Source: an uncultured archaeon
GTDB lineage: Archaea > Nanobdellota > Nanobdellia > Pacearchaeales > GW2011-AR1
NCBI GenBank assembly: GCA_902385635.1
Contig: CABMGN010000006.1
Coordinates: 1-35,922, forward strand
DNA: 35,922 nucleotides
Reading direction: 5' to 3'
Positions 16,776 to 24,590 of the stretch are shown here, in pieces (within the stretch, counting starts at the first letter, position 1; every line of letters begins with the position of its first letter). The translations under genes were made by a program, and so were the position numbers. The notes beneath the pieces are model-generated. The model saw only the letters and a program-made list of their open reading frames with translations. It was not told where the DNA came from and did no database searches.

Positions 16776-16796
16776 AAAAAGAACTAATTAGAAGAT

Positions 16797-16804
16797 TTTA
16801 TAAA
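16797..16804. promoter_or_regulatory. Palindromic TATA box shared by two divergent genes
   Basis: TTTATAAA is a perfect palindrome whose centre (16800.5) lies 25.5 nt from the minus-strand ATG at 16775 and 25.5 nt from the plus-strand ATG at 16826. The two genes are only 50 bases apart. One TBP site could serve both directions, with the orientation of TFB deciding which gene is transcribed. Confidence 0.75.
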
Positions 16805-16825
16805 GATATTGTATAAGAAAAATAT

Positions 16826-17302
16826 ATGGTAACTTATGACATTATAGAACCTTGGCCGTCAACTTACAGAACAGTTGACCAAAACTTAGAAGCCCGAAAA
16901 CTTATTAGTAAAGTGAGTGGAAGACAAGCTGCAGCTATGAGGGTTGGAATTCCCCCCCTAACAATTGAGCCACCACAAATCCATCTGGTTTGTTCTAGAG
17001 ATGGGAAACCATTCGAAGAATTACTAACAGGTTTAGATGGAGAACTTGCAGTGGTCTATTATGATATCCAAACAAAAAAGAGAGACACCAAAATATACCA
17101 ACCCGGCCAAGATATCGTAATTCCTTTACATAGAATCCACTGGTTAGCTAATCCTCACAATCAAGAAGTACAATTTACATGCGAATATGCACCTCATCCT
17201 TGGGACGGAGAAGGGGACGAACCAGAATTCCAAAATTTAGAAACTCTTCTGAGATTTGTTGAAGATAAAAGATTAATGCAGAGAGTAATTCAAGCACGAT
17301 AA
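16826..17302 (+). CDS. Cupin-like protein, 158 aa
   Basis: The central part is beta-strand rich: ELAVVYYDIQTKKRDTK, then PGQDIVIPLHRIHWLANP, then VQFTCEYAPHPWDGEGDEP. This order, with the ip-hxxxH-type turn, resembles the small beta barrel of cupins. The HRIHW stretch may supply metal or substrate ligands. I could not assign a reaction; cupins here could be sugar epimerases, isomerases or binding proteins. Lysine is about 4 percent, well below its neighbours. The gene shares a TATA box with the divergent 176-residue gene and has a run of seven C (16952-16958) inside it. Confidence 0.6.
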   Translation: MVTYDIIEPWPSTYRTVDQNLEARKLISKVSGRQAAAMRVGIPPLTIEPPQIHLVCSRDGKPFEELLTGLDGELAVVYYDIQTKKRDTKIYQPGQDIVIPLHRIHWLANPHNQEVQFTCEYAPHPWDGEGDEPEFQNLETLLRFVEDKRLMQRVIQAR

Positions 17303-17309
17303 AAGCGAG

Positions 17310-19523
17310 TTATAATCTTTTCTCAACCTCTTCCTTAACCTGTTTCACAAATTCATCAACCTTAAACGTTTGAATCTTTCCAGAACCCTTAACTCTTACA
17401 GCTAGAGTCTTTTCCTTTTCCTCTCTGTCTCCAACTACAATTATGTACGGAATCCTCATAATTTCAGCTTCCTTAACTTTTGACTGAACAGTTGATTGGG
17501 TAAAATCAGCATCTAACCTTAGATTAGGGATTGTTTCCCCAAGTTTCTTGACAATTTCCTTAGCGTACTTTTCATTTCTATCTGTGAAACTCAGAACACG
17601 AACCTGCACAGGTGCAAGCCACGTCGGTAATCTTCCATTTGTATGCTCAAGTAGAATCCCCATAAACCTTTCTAAACTTCCGTAGATAACTCTATGCAAC
17701 ATAACCGGTCTCTTCATTTTCCCGTCTTTGTCAGCATACTCTAGCTCAAATCGTTCAGGCATTGCAAAGTCTAACTGGATAGTTGCAGTTTGCCAGGTTC
17801 TTCCAAGAGAGTCCTTAATATGAAAGTCAATCTTTGGTCCGTAAAAAGCACCATCTCCAGCATTGATCTTATACTTCATCTTTTTCTTCTTTAAAACATT
17901 CTCCAAGGTCTTCTCTGCAACATCCCAGACACTATCTGCGCCAATTCGTTTTTCAGGTCTTGTAGAAAGTTCAACATGGTCAAGCTCCACCTTAAACTGT
18001 TTATAAAAAATGTCGACCAAGTTCATGATTGCTATAATCTCATCTTCTAACTGATCCTCGGTACAGAAAATATGTGCATCATCTTGTGTAAACTTGATAA
18101 CCCTAAACAAACCAGCAAGCACACCAGAAAGTTCCTGTCTATGAACAATACCCAGCTCCCCAACTCTAAGAGGTAATTCCTTATACGACTTAGGCCTATT
18201 CTTGTAAACCAACATTCCTCCCGGGCAATTCATAGGCTTAACAGCAAAAGATCTCTTTTCATACTCAGTTAAGAAAATATTATCCTTGTACTTATCCCAG
18301 TGCCCAGAAATCAGCCATAGCTTTTTGTCAAGAATCTGCGGAGTTGAAATTTCCTGATATTCGTGTTTTCTGTGAAGATCTCTCCAGTAATTTATTAGTT
18401 CATTATAAATGATCAGACCATTATTATGTAAAAAAACCATCCCCGGAGCAACCTCAGAAAAGCTGAATAAATCCATTTGTTGCCCAAGAATTCTATGATC
18501 GTTATCTTTTAGCTTAGTTGAATCCAACTTGGATTTTGAAATTTGTCTTAAAAGTTGTTGCGGATCATACTTTTCTTCAACCAAATTACTTGTAGGTTCA
18601 GTTGAAGAATCTAGTTTAGAAATTGTCTCGAGACGAGGTTTTGTAATCCGAACATAATCATCTTTATTCAGAGCAAGAGACCTATCCAATCTTGCAGCAT
18701 TAAAAAATAACTCATTGCTCTCTAAAAGTCTTGGATCAACAACTAATTCTAGCTCTTTGCTAAATGAAAAAGGGAGTATTGATCCAGAAACACTTCCTCC
18801 AAGTTTTTCTGCAACCTCTTGATCCGCAAAGCCAACATAAGTCCCACTAAACAATTTTTTAATGGCTTCAAAATCAACTTTAGAATCCCCGGGAACAACT
18901 GCAAGAACATACTTTTTTTCGTCTTTTTTATTCTTAACCATAAGAATAATACAATGCGCTGCCTGAGATAGTTTGTTTCCCCGCATAGGACTCACGATCT
19001 TGGTTCTTCCTTCAGGAGGATGGTCAATTAATCTATACTTAGCTTTATGCTTATCCAAGAAGCTCATTAACTTATTGTACATTTCAAGGCTCTCCTCGCT
19101 CTCAACTTTTATCTCTCTGCTCAACTCACTCAGAGGATGCCCCTTAACTTTCATCTCAAACTCTTTGTAATATCCAAAAGGAGCCCGAACAACAGTGAAA
19201 CTCTTTTTCAAAGATTTCTCTGCCTCATCCAAAACCTCCTGAGCCAAATCAGGCGCAGCAAGATTGCTAGAAAGATGAGCATATGGGTAGAGAACAATAT
19301 TTTTTGCATTAACTTGTTTTGCAATATCCTTCACATTTTCGACAAACTTTTCAACAACTTTCTTAATGTCATTATCTCCTTTTTCAACAGCAGTAAAAAT
19401 AACCAATGCTTCCTTAGAGCCTTTTTCCTTTTTCTGGTCTTCACTAAGGTCAAGAGCACTTTTCAAAGCCTTTTTTAAAGGCTTAAACTTGATATAATCT
19501 GTATGCAATGAAAGTATCTTCAT
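17310..19523 (-). CDS. thrS: Threonyl-tRNA synthetase with archaeal editing domain and an extra YbaK-like domain
   Basis: Four regions are seen. Residues 1-140 are the archaeal DTD-like editing domain (YPYAHLSS, APFGYYK, KGHPLSELSREI). Residues about 148-300 resemble a YbaK/ProX aminoacyl-tRNA deacylase (AVVPGDSKVD, GSVSGSILPF, VVDPRLLES). Residues about 330-640 are the class II catalytic core, with zinc ligands C433, H484 and H610 spaced exactly as in E. coli ThrRS. Residues 641-737 are the anticodon-binding domain. Archaeal ThrRS is usually about 620-640 residues. The position that is usually the catalytic Lys of YbaK is H190 here, so the inserted domain may be altered. A Met at 19535 is possible, but a TATA box 26 nt from the ATG at 19523 decides this start. 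Confidence 0.95.
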   Translation of the reverse strand: MKILSLHTDYIKFKPLKKALKSALDLSEDQKKEKGSKEALVIFTAVEKGDNDIKKVVEKFVENVKDIAKQVNAKNIVLYPYAHLSSNLAAPDLAQEVLDEAEKSLKKSFTVVRAPFGYYKEFEMKVKGHPLSELSREIKVESEESLEMYNKLMSFLDKHKAKYRLIDHPPEGRTKIVSPMRGNKLSQAAHCIILMVKNKKDEKKYVLAVVPGDSKVDFEAIKKLFSGTYVGFADQEVAEKLGGSVSGSILPFSFSKELELVVDPRLLESNELFFNAARLDRSLALNKDDYVRITKPRLETISKLDSSTEPTSNLVEEKYDPQQLLRQISKSKLDSTKLKDNDHRILGQQMDLFSFSEVAPGMVFLHNNGLIIYNELINYWRDLHRKHEYQEISTPQILDKKLWLISGHWDKYKDNIFLTEYEKRSFAVKPMNCPGGMLVYKNRPKSYKELPLRVGELGIVHRQELSGVLAGLFRVIKFTQDDAHIFCTEDQLEDEIIAIMNLVDIFYKQFKVELDHVELSTRPEKRIGADSVWDVAEKTLENVLKKKKMKYKINAGDGAFYGPKIDFHIKDSLGRTWQTATIQLDFAMPERFELEYADKDGKMKRPVMLHRVIYGSLERFMGILLEHTNGRLPTWLAPVQVRVLSFTDRNEKYAKEIVKKLGETIPNLRLDADFTQSTVQSKVKEAEIMRIPYIIVVGDREEKEKTLAVRVKGSGKIQTFKVDEFVKQVKEEVEKRL

Positions 19524-19544
19524 AAAAAAGTACAAGAAAACTAA

Positions 19545-19552
19545 CTTTATAA
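19545..19552 (-). promoter_or_regulatory. TATA box deciding the start of thrS
   Basis: The plus-strand CTTTATAA sequence, read on the minus strand as TTATAAAG, is centred 26 nt before the ATG at 19523. The upstream Met at 19535 would be too close to it. Confidence 0.6.
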
Positions 19553-19644
19553 AAATTTAGAAACGTCACAAAGAACTTTTCTTTCACAAAATTTATAAGT
19601 AAATTAATATTAGTCGTTTAATTTTTAAAAACGCCGACGATAAA

Positions 19645-20334
19645 ATGTTCAAAAGAAAACCAAATAATTCGAGAAATAGGATGGAATGCTTCCTTATGAG
19701 TTTAGTCCTCTTAGCAGAAGCAGCCTTAATGACTGGTACAACCTCGGCGTGTATAAACCTAAACAACCTATTTGAAAAAGACAGAAGACAGGCAGAATCC
19801 AGAGAGTTAGAGAAAATAATTGAAGCAAATCTCGTGGAAGAACCAATTCTTCAAGTTCCCCCTGACCAAAGTCCAGTAGAAGAGTACTCTAGAGAGTGTG
19901 AAAAAACTCCGAGAGAAAATTATTTAATGAGATATAGAGAACTAGAAAGTCATTTCAGAAGACACGCACAAGAGTACAAACCAGAATCATTAGATGAAAT
20001 AAGTTTCAGAGCACTACTAGTTGCAATAGCACAAAAAGAAAGTAGTTTAGGTTATCCCAATGGTCAAGCAAGGAACAATTCTTTCTTAATGGGATATCCT
20101 GGCGGGGGTGGAGCAACAAGGCAGTTAACAAGAAGCGCCCTGACAATCCAAGGAGCTCTTGATGGCTGGAATCCAAATTATAAAAAGATACTATCCAAGG
20201 AAGGAGATGATAGAATAAGAGAGATGCTTATTCTTTATAATCAAGGAGAAAGAAATAGCCAAGGCGCGGCATATGCAAAAGAGGTCATGTCAGACTATCA
20301 ATCTTGGAGGTGTTTCTTTAGTAGAGAACTCTAA
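19645..20334 (+). CDS. Secreted lysozyme/transglycosylase-like protein, 229 aa
   Basis: The N-terminus has a basic stretch followed by a hydrophobic segment (about 16-30), an apparent signal peptide, so I kept the first ATG. The C-terminal half resembles the lysozyme superfamily: the ALLVAIAQKESSLG helix with E132 as candidate catalytic Glu, a glycine-rich loop (FLMGYPGGGG), and YNQG...Y210 near the end. Transglycosylase-type enzymes cleave peptidoglycan. Most archaea lack peptidoglycan, so the target may be a bacterial neighbour or another polymer. Lysine is about 5 percent. A TATA box (ATTTATAAG, 19591-19599) would give a leader of about 24 bases. The gene overlaps trpS on the other strand by four bases. 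Fold call by eye. Confidence 0.68.
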   Translation: MFKRKPNNSRNRMECFLMSLVLLAEAALMTGTTSACINLNNLFEKDRRQAESRELEKIIEANLVEEPILQVPPDQSPVEEYSRECEKTPRENYLMRYRELESHFRRHAQEYKPESLDEISFRALLVAIAQKESSLGYPNGQARNNSFLMGYPGGGGATRQLTRSALTIQGALDGWNPNYKKILSKEGDDRIREMLILYNQGERNSQGAAYAKEVMSDYQSWRCFFSREL

Positions 20335-21464
20335 CCTTTATACAAAAAAGTTTCAACCAATTTTTTAGCTTCTTCCCTCTTTTTCTGGTGTTCCTTTAAG
20401 AAAGAATTAATCTTTTCAATAGTGTAAGATTTTAATTCTCCACTTAGCATTTTTCCGGATTTATAGTCTCGGTAAATTTGTTCTAATTTTTTATCATCTG
20501 GCTCAAATAAAAATTTAAGGTACTGAAAACAAACATCAACATCCGGGTTTCCACCTAGTTTTCTATGCTCCTCTAAAGTATCTCTTCCTCCAGAAAAAGC
20601 ATACTTGTTAATTTTCTTTTTAACTTCTTCTTCAGTATCTGTAGTAAGGATAGCAACATTAGCATTGCTACTTGACATCTTACCCTCATTACCGGTTAAA
20701 GGAGGTAAGAACATTCCGTGAATTATTGCTGGTTTAGGATAACCTAACTTAGGATAAACATCTCTTGCAACCCTAAAATGAGGATCCTGATCAATAGCTA
20801 AAGGAATTAAACACGGGATTTTCTTTTTCTTTAAAACACACGGCACAATTACTGGAGCAGCCTGCATTGAAGTATAAAAGATCTCTCCAATATTTCTGCT
20901 ATCATCAAAGCCAAAAGCACCCTTAACAGTAGAAAAAGTTATTTTCTTTGCGACTTTAATTGCTTCAGGATAAAGAAGATTAGCGTGTTTGGTATCAACC
21001 AAAAAATGAGTTTTCTTAGGGTCAAATCCAAGCGCAATAACATCTAACATATTCTGGTAAGTCCATTCCTGAATTTCTTCATACGACTTGTCTTTAAACA
21101 AAAACTTCTCATCATCAGTAAACTGAAACCAGAGTTCAACATCAAAAGCATCCTGAAGCCACTTGGTAAACACCCAAGTTCCTAAATGCCCCAAATGTAT
21201 TGGCCCAGAAGGACCACAGCCGGTGTATAAAAAGAACTTATTCCCCTTCTTATACTCATCTAAAATAGGCTTTAAATCTCTATGCGCAAAGAAGATTCTT
21301 CTTCTAAGCATAGGCGAAAGCTCTTTTTTAGTTAAGTTTTTTATAAGTGTAATCATTTTGTCATCAATTAACTGAACCCCAAACTCTTTTACCAACTTAT
21401 CATAATCAATTTTTCCAGAAACTTCCCAAGGATTTACACTAAATCCAGACTCTTTTTTTGTCAT
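20331..21464 (-). CDS. trpS: Tryptophanyl-tRNA synthetase, archaeal/eukaryal type
   Basis: This class I enzyme charges tRNA-Trp. The HIGH motif reads HLGH (90-93) within GCGPSGPIHLGH, and the KMSKS motif is KMSSS (262-266), both typical of the archaeal/eukaryal TrpRS rather than the bacterial one. The DQDPHFRVARD stretch is also a family mark. Its 377 residues are a normal size for the minimal archaeal form. It is transcribed from a TATA box (ATTTAAG on the plus strand, near 21490) that is 26 nt from the ATG. The 3' end overlaps the lysozyme-like gene by four bases. Confidence 0.97.
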   Translation of the reverse strand: MTKKESGFSVNPWEVSGKIDYDKLVKEFGVQLIDDKMITLIKNLTKKELSPMLRRRIFFAHRDLKPILDEYKKGNKFFLYTGCGPSGPIHLGHLGTWVFTKWLQDAFDVELWFQFTDDEKFLFKDKSYEEIQEWTYQNMLDVIALGFDPKKTHFLVDTKHANLLYPEAIKVAKKITFSTVKGAFGFDDSRNIGEIFYTSMQAAPVIVPCVLKKKKIPCLIPLAIDQDPHFRVARDVYPKLGYPKPAIIHGMFLPPLTGNEGKMSSSNANVAILTTDTEEEVKKKINKYAFSGGRDTLEEHRKLGGNPDVDVCFQYLKFLFEPDDKKLEQIYRDYKSGKMLSGELKSYTIEKINSFLKEHQKKREEAKKLVETFLYKG

Positions 21465-21500
21465 ATTCTAAACAAATAAAAATACTATTTAAGATTATCT

Positions 21501-21968
21501 CTAACTTTTCTTAAAACTCGAGCCCCACATTCTGACCAAAGATTCAGGCAAAGGAATTCCAAGATTAGAGAGATACAAAACAAGCTTACCATAATGCAAA
21601 TGTTCATGCTGAAGAAGCCAGGATAAAACCACCTCTTTAGAAGTCATACTTCCAAAATAATTTATTTCTTTGACACCTTTATCTTCAAGAATTTTTAAAA
21701 TTTCATCTCCTGTTGAATTTAGTTTCTTCAAAAATTCAGCTTTCGAAAATAACAAATCTCCGCTAAACATACTTCCATCTAAGGTGCCCCCCTTCCACCC
21801 CCGGATATAACCTTCTCTCGTAGATAAGATACACCCGAATTCCCATGCAAAATTCTTAAACTTATTATCAAAAGGCTTCTTTTCAAAATCATCCTCCGGA
21901 ATACATTTCAAAAAATTAATAGTCAGTTCATTAACTTGTTTCCAATTCTCCAAAAACCCATTATCCAT
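21501..21968 (-). CDS. DinB-like four-helix protein, 155 aa
   Basis: The LLQHEHLHYGKLVLYLSNLG stretch, with H121 and H125 in HxxxH register, matches the metal-binding helix of DinB/YfiT proteins. The rest is helical, as expected for that four-helix bundle. Family members include thiol transferases (BshA-linked) and proteins of unknown role. The third metal ligand expected early in the sequence is not obvious. A TATA-like box near 21994 is 26 nt from the start. It is upstream of trpS on the same strand, with its own promoter. Role not known. Confidence 0.75.
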   Translation of the reverse strand: MDNGFLENWKQVNELTINFLKCIPEDDFEKKPFDNKFKNFAWEFGCILSTREGYIRGWKGGTLDGSMFSGDLLFSKAEFLKKLNSTGDEILKILEDKGVKEINYFGSMTSKEVVLSWLLQHEHLHYGKLVLYLSNLGIPLPESLVRMWGSSFKKS

Positions 21969-22062
21969 AATTAAAATAACAGCCCAAACTTCTTAAACTT
22001 TCCTAAAAAACTTCCCAGAATAAATATTTATAAACATAAATTTTGTAATTACTATATATAAA

Positions 22063-22068
22063 AAGGTG
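22063..22068 (+). promoter_or_regulatory. Shine-Dalgarno site of the receptor-like gene
   Basis: AAGGTG lies four bases before the ATG at 22073. The TATA box ATTTATAAAC (22026-22035) is about 43 nt upstream, so this mRNA should have a leader of about 17 bases and uses a ribosome-binding site. Confidence 0.55.
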
Positions 22069-22072
22069 CAAA

Positions 22073-24022
22073 ATGAAGAAGACAATTTTAATAACTCTGA
22101 CATTTCTTTTAGTCCTACAATTAGTCTCTGCAGCAGTAGTTATTTCAGAACAACCCAAGAATATTTACAATTACGGAGAGATAGTAAAAGTTCCAGTAAA
22201 AATAATCGCTTCTGGAAATATTAACAACTTTCTTATTGTAGAATTAAACTGTGGAGAAAAAGTACTAGAGTTAAATAAAGATCCCATTCTTCTTTATACT
22301 GGTGAAGAAAAAGATCAGACATACTCAATTCCATTAACAAAAACTTTTGTGCAAGATACTACCGGAAATTGCAAAGTAAAATTCTCCTTAGGCCCAGAAA
22401 CACAGTACACAAATGAATTCAAGGTGTCAAATTCAATCGCAATAAATCTAAAAGAGACAAACTCAACAGTAGCTCCGCTAGATAAAGTAGTTATTGAAGG
22501 AACTGCAACAAAAGAGAATTCAGAAAAAGTTAACGGATTTGCAGAAGTATCACTGACACATCCAGATTTAACAAGCAGCATAAACATTCTAGGAACAGTT
22601 AAGGACAGCGAGTTTATGATTAATTTCTCACTGCCTAAAGAAACAAAAGCAAGAAAGTATACTGTTATGGTTTCAGTATATGAAAAAGATCTTGAAGGAA
22701 ACACAAACAATATAGGAACAACAACATACCTTCTTTCAGTAAAACAAATTCCAACAAGTTTAGAATTAACTCTTGATAAACCACTAGTAGAACCTAAGTC
22801 AGATGAGAAGGTAAAGGCAATATTATACGATCAGGCTGGAGAAAAGATTAGTTCAAAAGTTACTTTTCAGGTAAGAAACGGGGATAATAAACTAATACAA
22901 GAGGTAGAAAAAGATACAGAAGAGGTATTAACACTCCCAGTAACATATAACGAACCTCCTGCAAAATGGAAGATAGTTGCAGAATCATTAGGAGTAAGCA
23001 ACGAGGCTTCTTTTGAGATAAACACACATGAAGAAGTAATAACAGACATACAGAACAATACAGTAATATTCACTAACGTAGGTAATGTTCCTTACATAAA
23101 AACAGTAACAGTGAAAATTGGCGATACCCCAAAAGAAATAGCTCTTAATCTTGGTGTTGATAAATCAGAAACATACTTACTAACTGCGCCTGAAGGAACA
23201 TATAATATTGAAGCAAACGGAGTAACAGGTTCAGCAATTCTAACTGGAAAAGCTATTGATGTTAAAAAAGCACCTGGGCAAATAATGAGTTTATTCACCG
23301 GAGCAGGTAATTATGTTGTATGGGCTTTCATTATAATAGTTCTAGTTCTTGCATTCATAATACTCTTCAGAAGATTATTCCGAAGAAAATACTCTGCGTA
23401 CAAGGCATCAAAATATCATACACGAGACACTTATGTTGCTCCAGTGTATAACAAGAAAGAATTAGTCCAAGCAAATAACAAAGCAGAAATGGCTGTTTCA
23501 ATAAAAGGTGAACAGATGACTGCAACAGCAGTTTGTATTAAAATAAGAAACATGGCTGCAATAAGAAGTAGAGCTGGAATTGAAGAAACACTTCAGAAAG
23601 CAGTTGATATTGCAGAGATGAGTAAAGCCCACACATATGAAAGTCACGACGGTTTAGTATTCTTATTCGTGCCATTCAAAACAAAAACAATGCAGAATGA
23701 AAGAACTGCAACAAGTGTAGCAGAGAGAATCAAAGATGTTCTAGCATATCATAATAAAGTTTACAAAGATAAATTAGATTTTGGAATTTCAGTTGAAAAC
23801 GGGCAAATAATAGCAAAGAATAAACCCGGGCAAGGAATGATTTTTACACCATTAAATAACTTCATTGTGAATGCAAAGAAGATAGCATCCTCTTCACAAG
23901 GGCAAGTAGTAGTCGGAGACAGTGCAAGACAGAAACCAACAAGAATTACTGGTTCAGGTAGCGGAGATGTAGAAAAGTTCATGACTGACTTTAAGAGCAG
24001 AAATAGGTATAATTCTAGATAA
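22073..24022 (+). CDS. Transmembrane receptor-like protein with a cytoplasmic cyclase-homology domain
   Basis: A signal peptide (1-20) precedes a large extracellular beta-rich part of at least three Ig-like domains (to about residue 395). One membrane helix follows (about 415-433), then a basic stop-transfer stretch (FRRLFRRK). The cytoplasmic part (about 468-620) matches the order of class III nucleotide cyclases: strand (TATAVCIKIRN), helix, AHTYESHDGLVFLF, helix, DFGISVENGQI, and LNNFIVNAKKIASSSQGQVVV. The two metal-binding Asp positions of active cyclases are not conserved (CIKIRN and SHDG), so it is probably catalytically inactive and may sense nucleotide or signal. The gene overlaps the convergent 181-residue gene by eight bases. 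Confidence 0.78.
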   Translation: MKKTILITLTFLLVLQLVSAAVVISEQPKNIYNYGEIVKVPVKIIASGNINNFLIVELNCGEKVLELNKDPILLYTGEEKDQTYSIPLTKTFVQDTTGNCKVKFSLGPETQYTNEFKVSNSIAINLKETNSTVAPLDKVVIEGTATKENSEKVNGFAEVSLTHPDLTSSINILGTVKDSEFMINFSLPKETKARKYTVMVSVYEKDLEGNTNNIGTTTYLLSVKQIPTSLELTLDKPLVEPKSDEKVKAILYDQAGEKISSKVTFQVRNGDNKLIQEVEKDTEEVLTLPVTYNEPPAKWKIVAESLGVSNEASFEINTHEEVITDIQNNTVIFTNVGNVPYIKTVTVKIGDTPKEIALNLGVDKSETYLLTAPEGTYNIEANGVTGSAILTGKAIDVKKAPGQIMSLFTGAGNYVVWAFIIIVLVLAFIILFRRLFRRKYSAYKASKYHTRDTYVAPVYNKKELVQANNKAEMAVSIKGEQMTATAVCIKIRNMAAIRSRAGIEETLQKAVDIAEMSKAHTYESHDGLVFLFVPFKTKTMQNERTATSVAERIKDVLAYHNKVYKDKLDFGISVENGQIIAKNKPGQGMIFTPLNNFIVNAKKIASSSQGQVVVGDSARQKPTRITGSGSGDVEKFMTDFKSRNRYNSR

Positions 24023-24560
24023 ACAACTCCAAGTAACTATTAACAACAGAGTGTTTTAGTTCGGGATGTTTTTCTTCCATCGATTTTGTAAAATATTCAA
24101 ATTTTGATTCTTTTCTTTTAGTAATGTTAAACCTTAATTTTTTCAATTTAGCGTAAAGCAAAATTTCTGTATCTAACATCAGATACAAAGGACGAATAAC
24201 TTTAGCTTCAACAGGTTTAACATTATTTAATTTCTCTAAACTTCCTTCAAACATAGAATTAATAATTCTCTCTGCGATTAGATCTGTAGAATCTCCAACA
24301 GCAATTAAACAATTTTTTGTTTTCTTCTTAACTAACTGAGCTCCTGACTTAGAAACAAACATCTTCAAGACATCTCCTAAAACAATTTCCCTAAACTCTT
24401 CAGAACGTTTAAGGAAAATAAGTGAGGTGTGATCTGCCATCTTAAATTTTCTAATGGTATAAAGAACCTTTTTATTAAAATAATTAATAAAACAGTTACC
24501 ACAAACTTTTCGTTTATTAGTAAATTCATAAACCGGTTTTAGTTCGCATTGTTTACACAT
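24015..24560 (-). CDS. Degenerate Ncs6/TtuA (Ctu2-like) protein, 181 aa
   Basis: The N-terminal zinc ribbon (C2, C5, C20, C23) and the KKVLYTIRKFKM helix match the start of TtuA/Ncs6 tRNA 2-thiolation enzymes. The C-terminal part also matches: VGDSTDLIAERIINSMFEGS, then KVIRPLYLMLDTEILLYAKL and EEKHPELKHSVVNSY. The PP-loop (SGGKDS) that binds ATP is missing, and so are the central Fe-S cysteines, which removes the residues needed for catalysis. This resembles eukaryal Ctu2 (Ncs2), an inactive partner of Ctu1. It may form a heterodimer with an active Ncs6 encoded elsewhere. At 181 residues it is far shorter than TtuA (about 310). A TATA box (near 24586) is 26 nt from the ATG. Confidence 0.82.
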   Translation of the reverse strand: MCKQCELKPVYEFTNKRKVCGNCFINYFNKKVLYTIRKFKMADHTSLIFLKRSEEFREIVLGDVLKMFVSKSGAQLVKKKTKNCLIAVGDSTDLIAERIINSMFEGSLEKLNNVKPVEAKVIRPLYLMLDTEILLYAKLKKLRFNITKRKESKFEYFTKSMEEKHPELKHSVVNSYLELFI

Positions 24561-24590
24561 AAGAAAAGTAGAGAATGAATAATTATAAAT

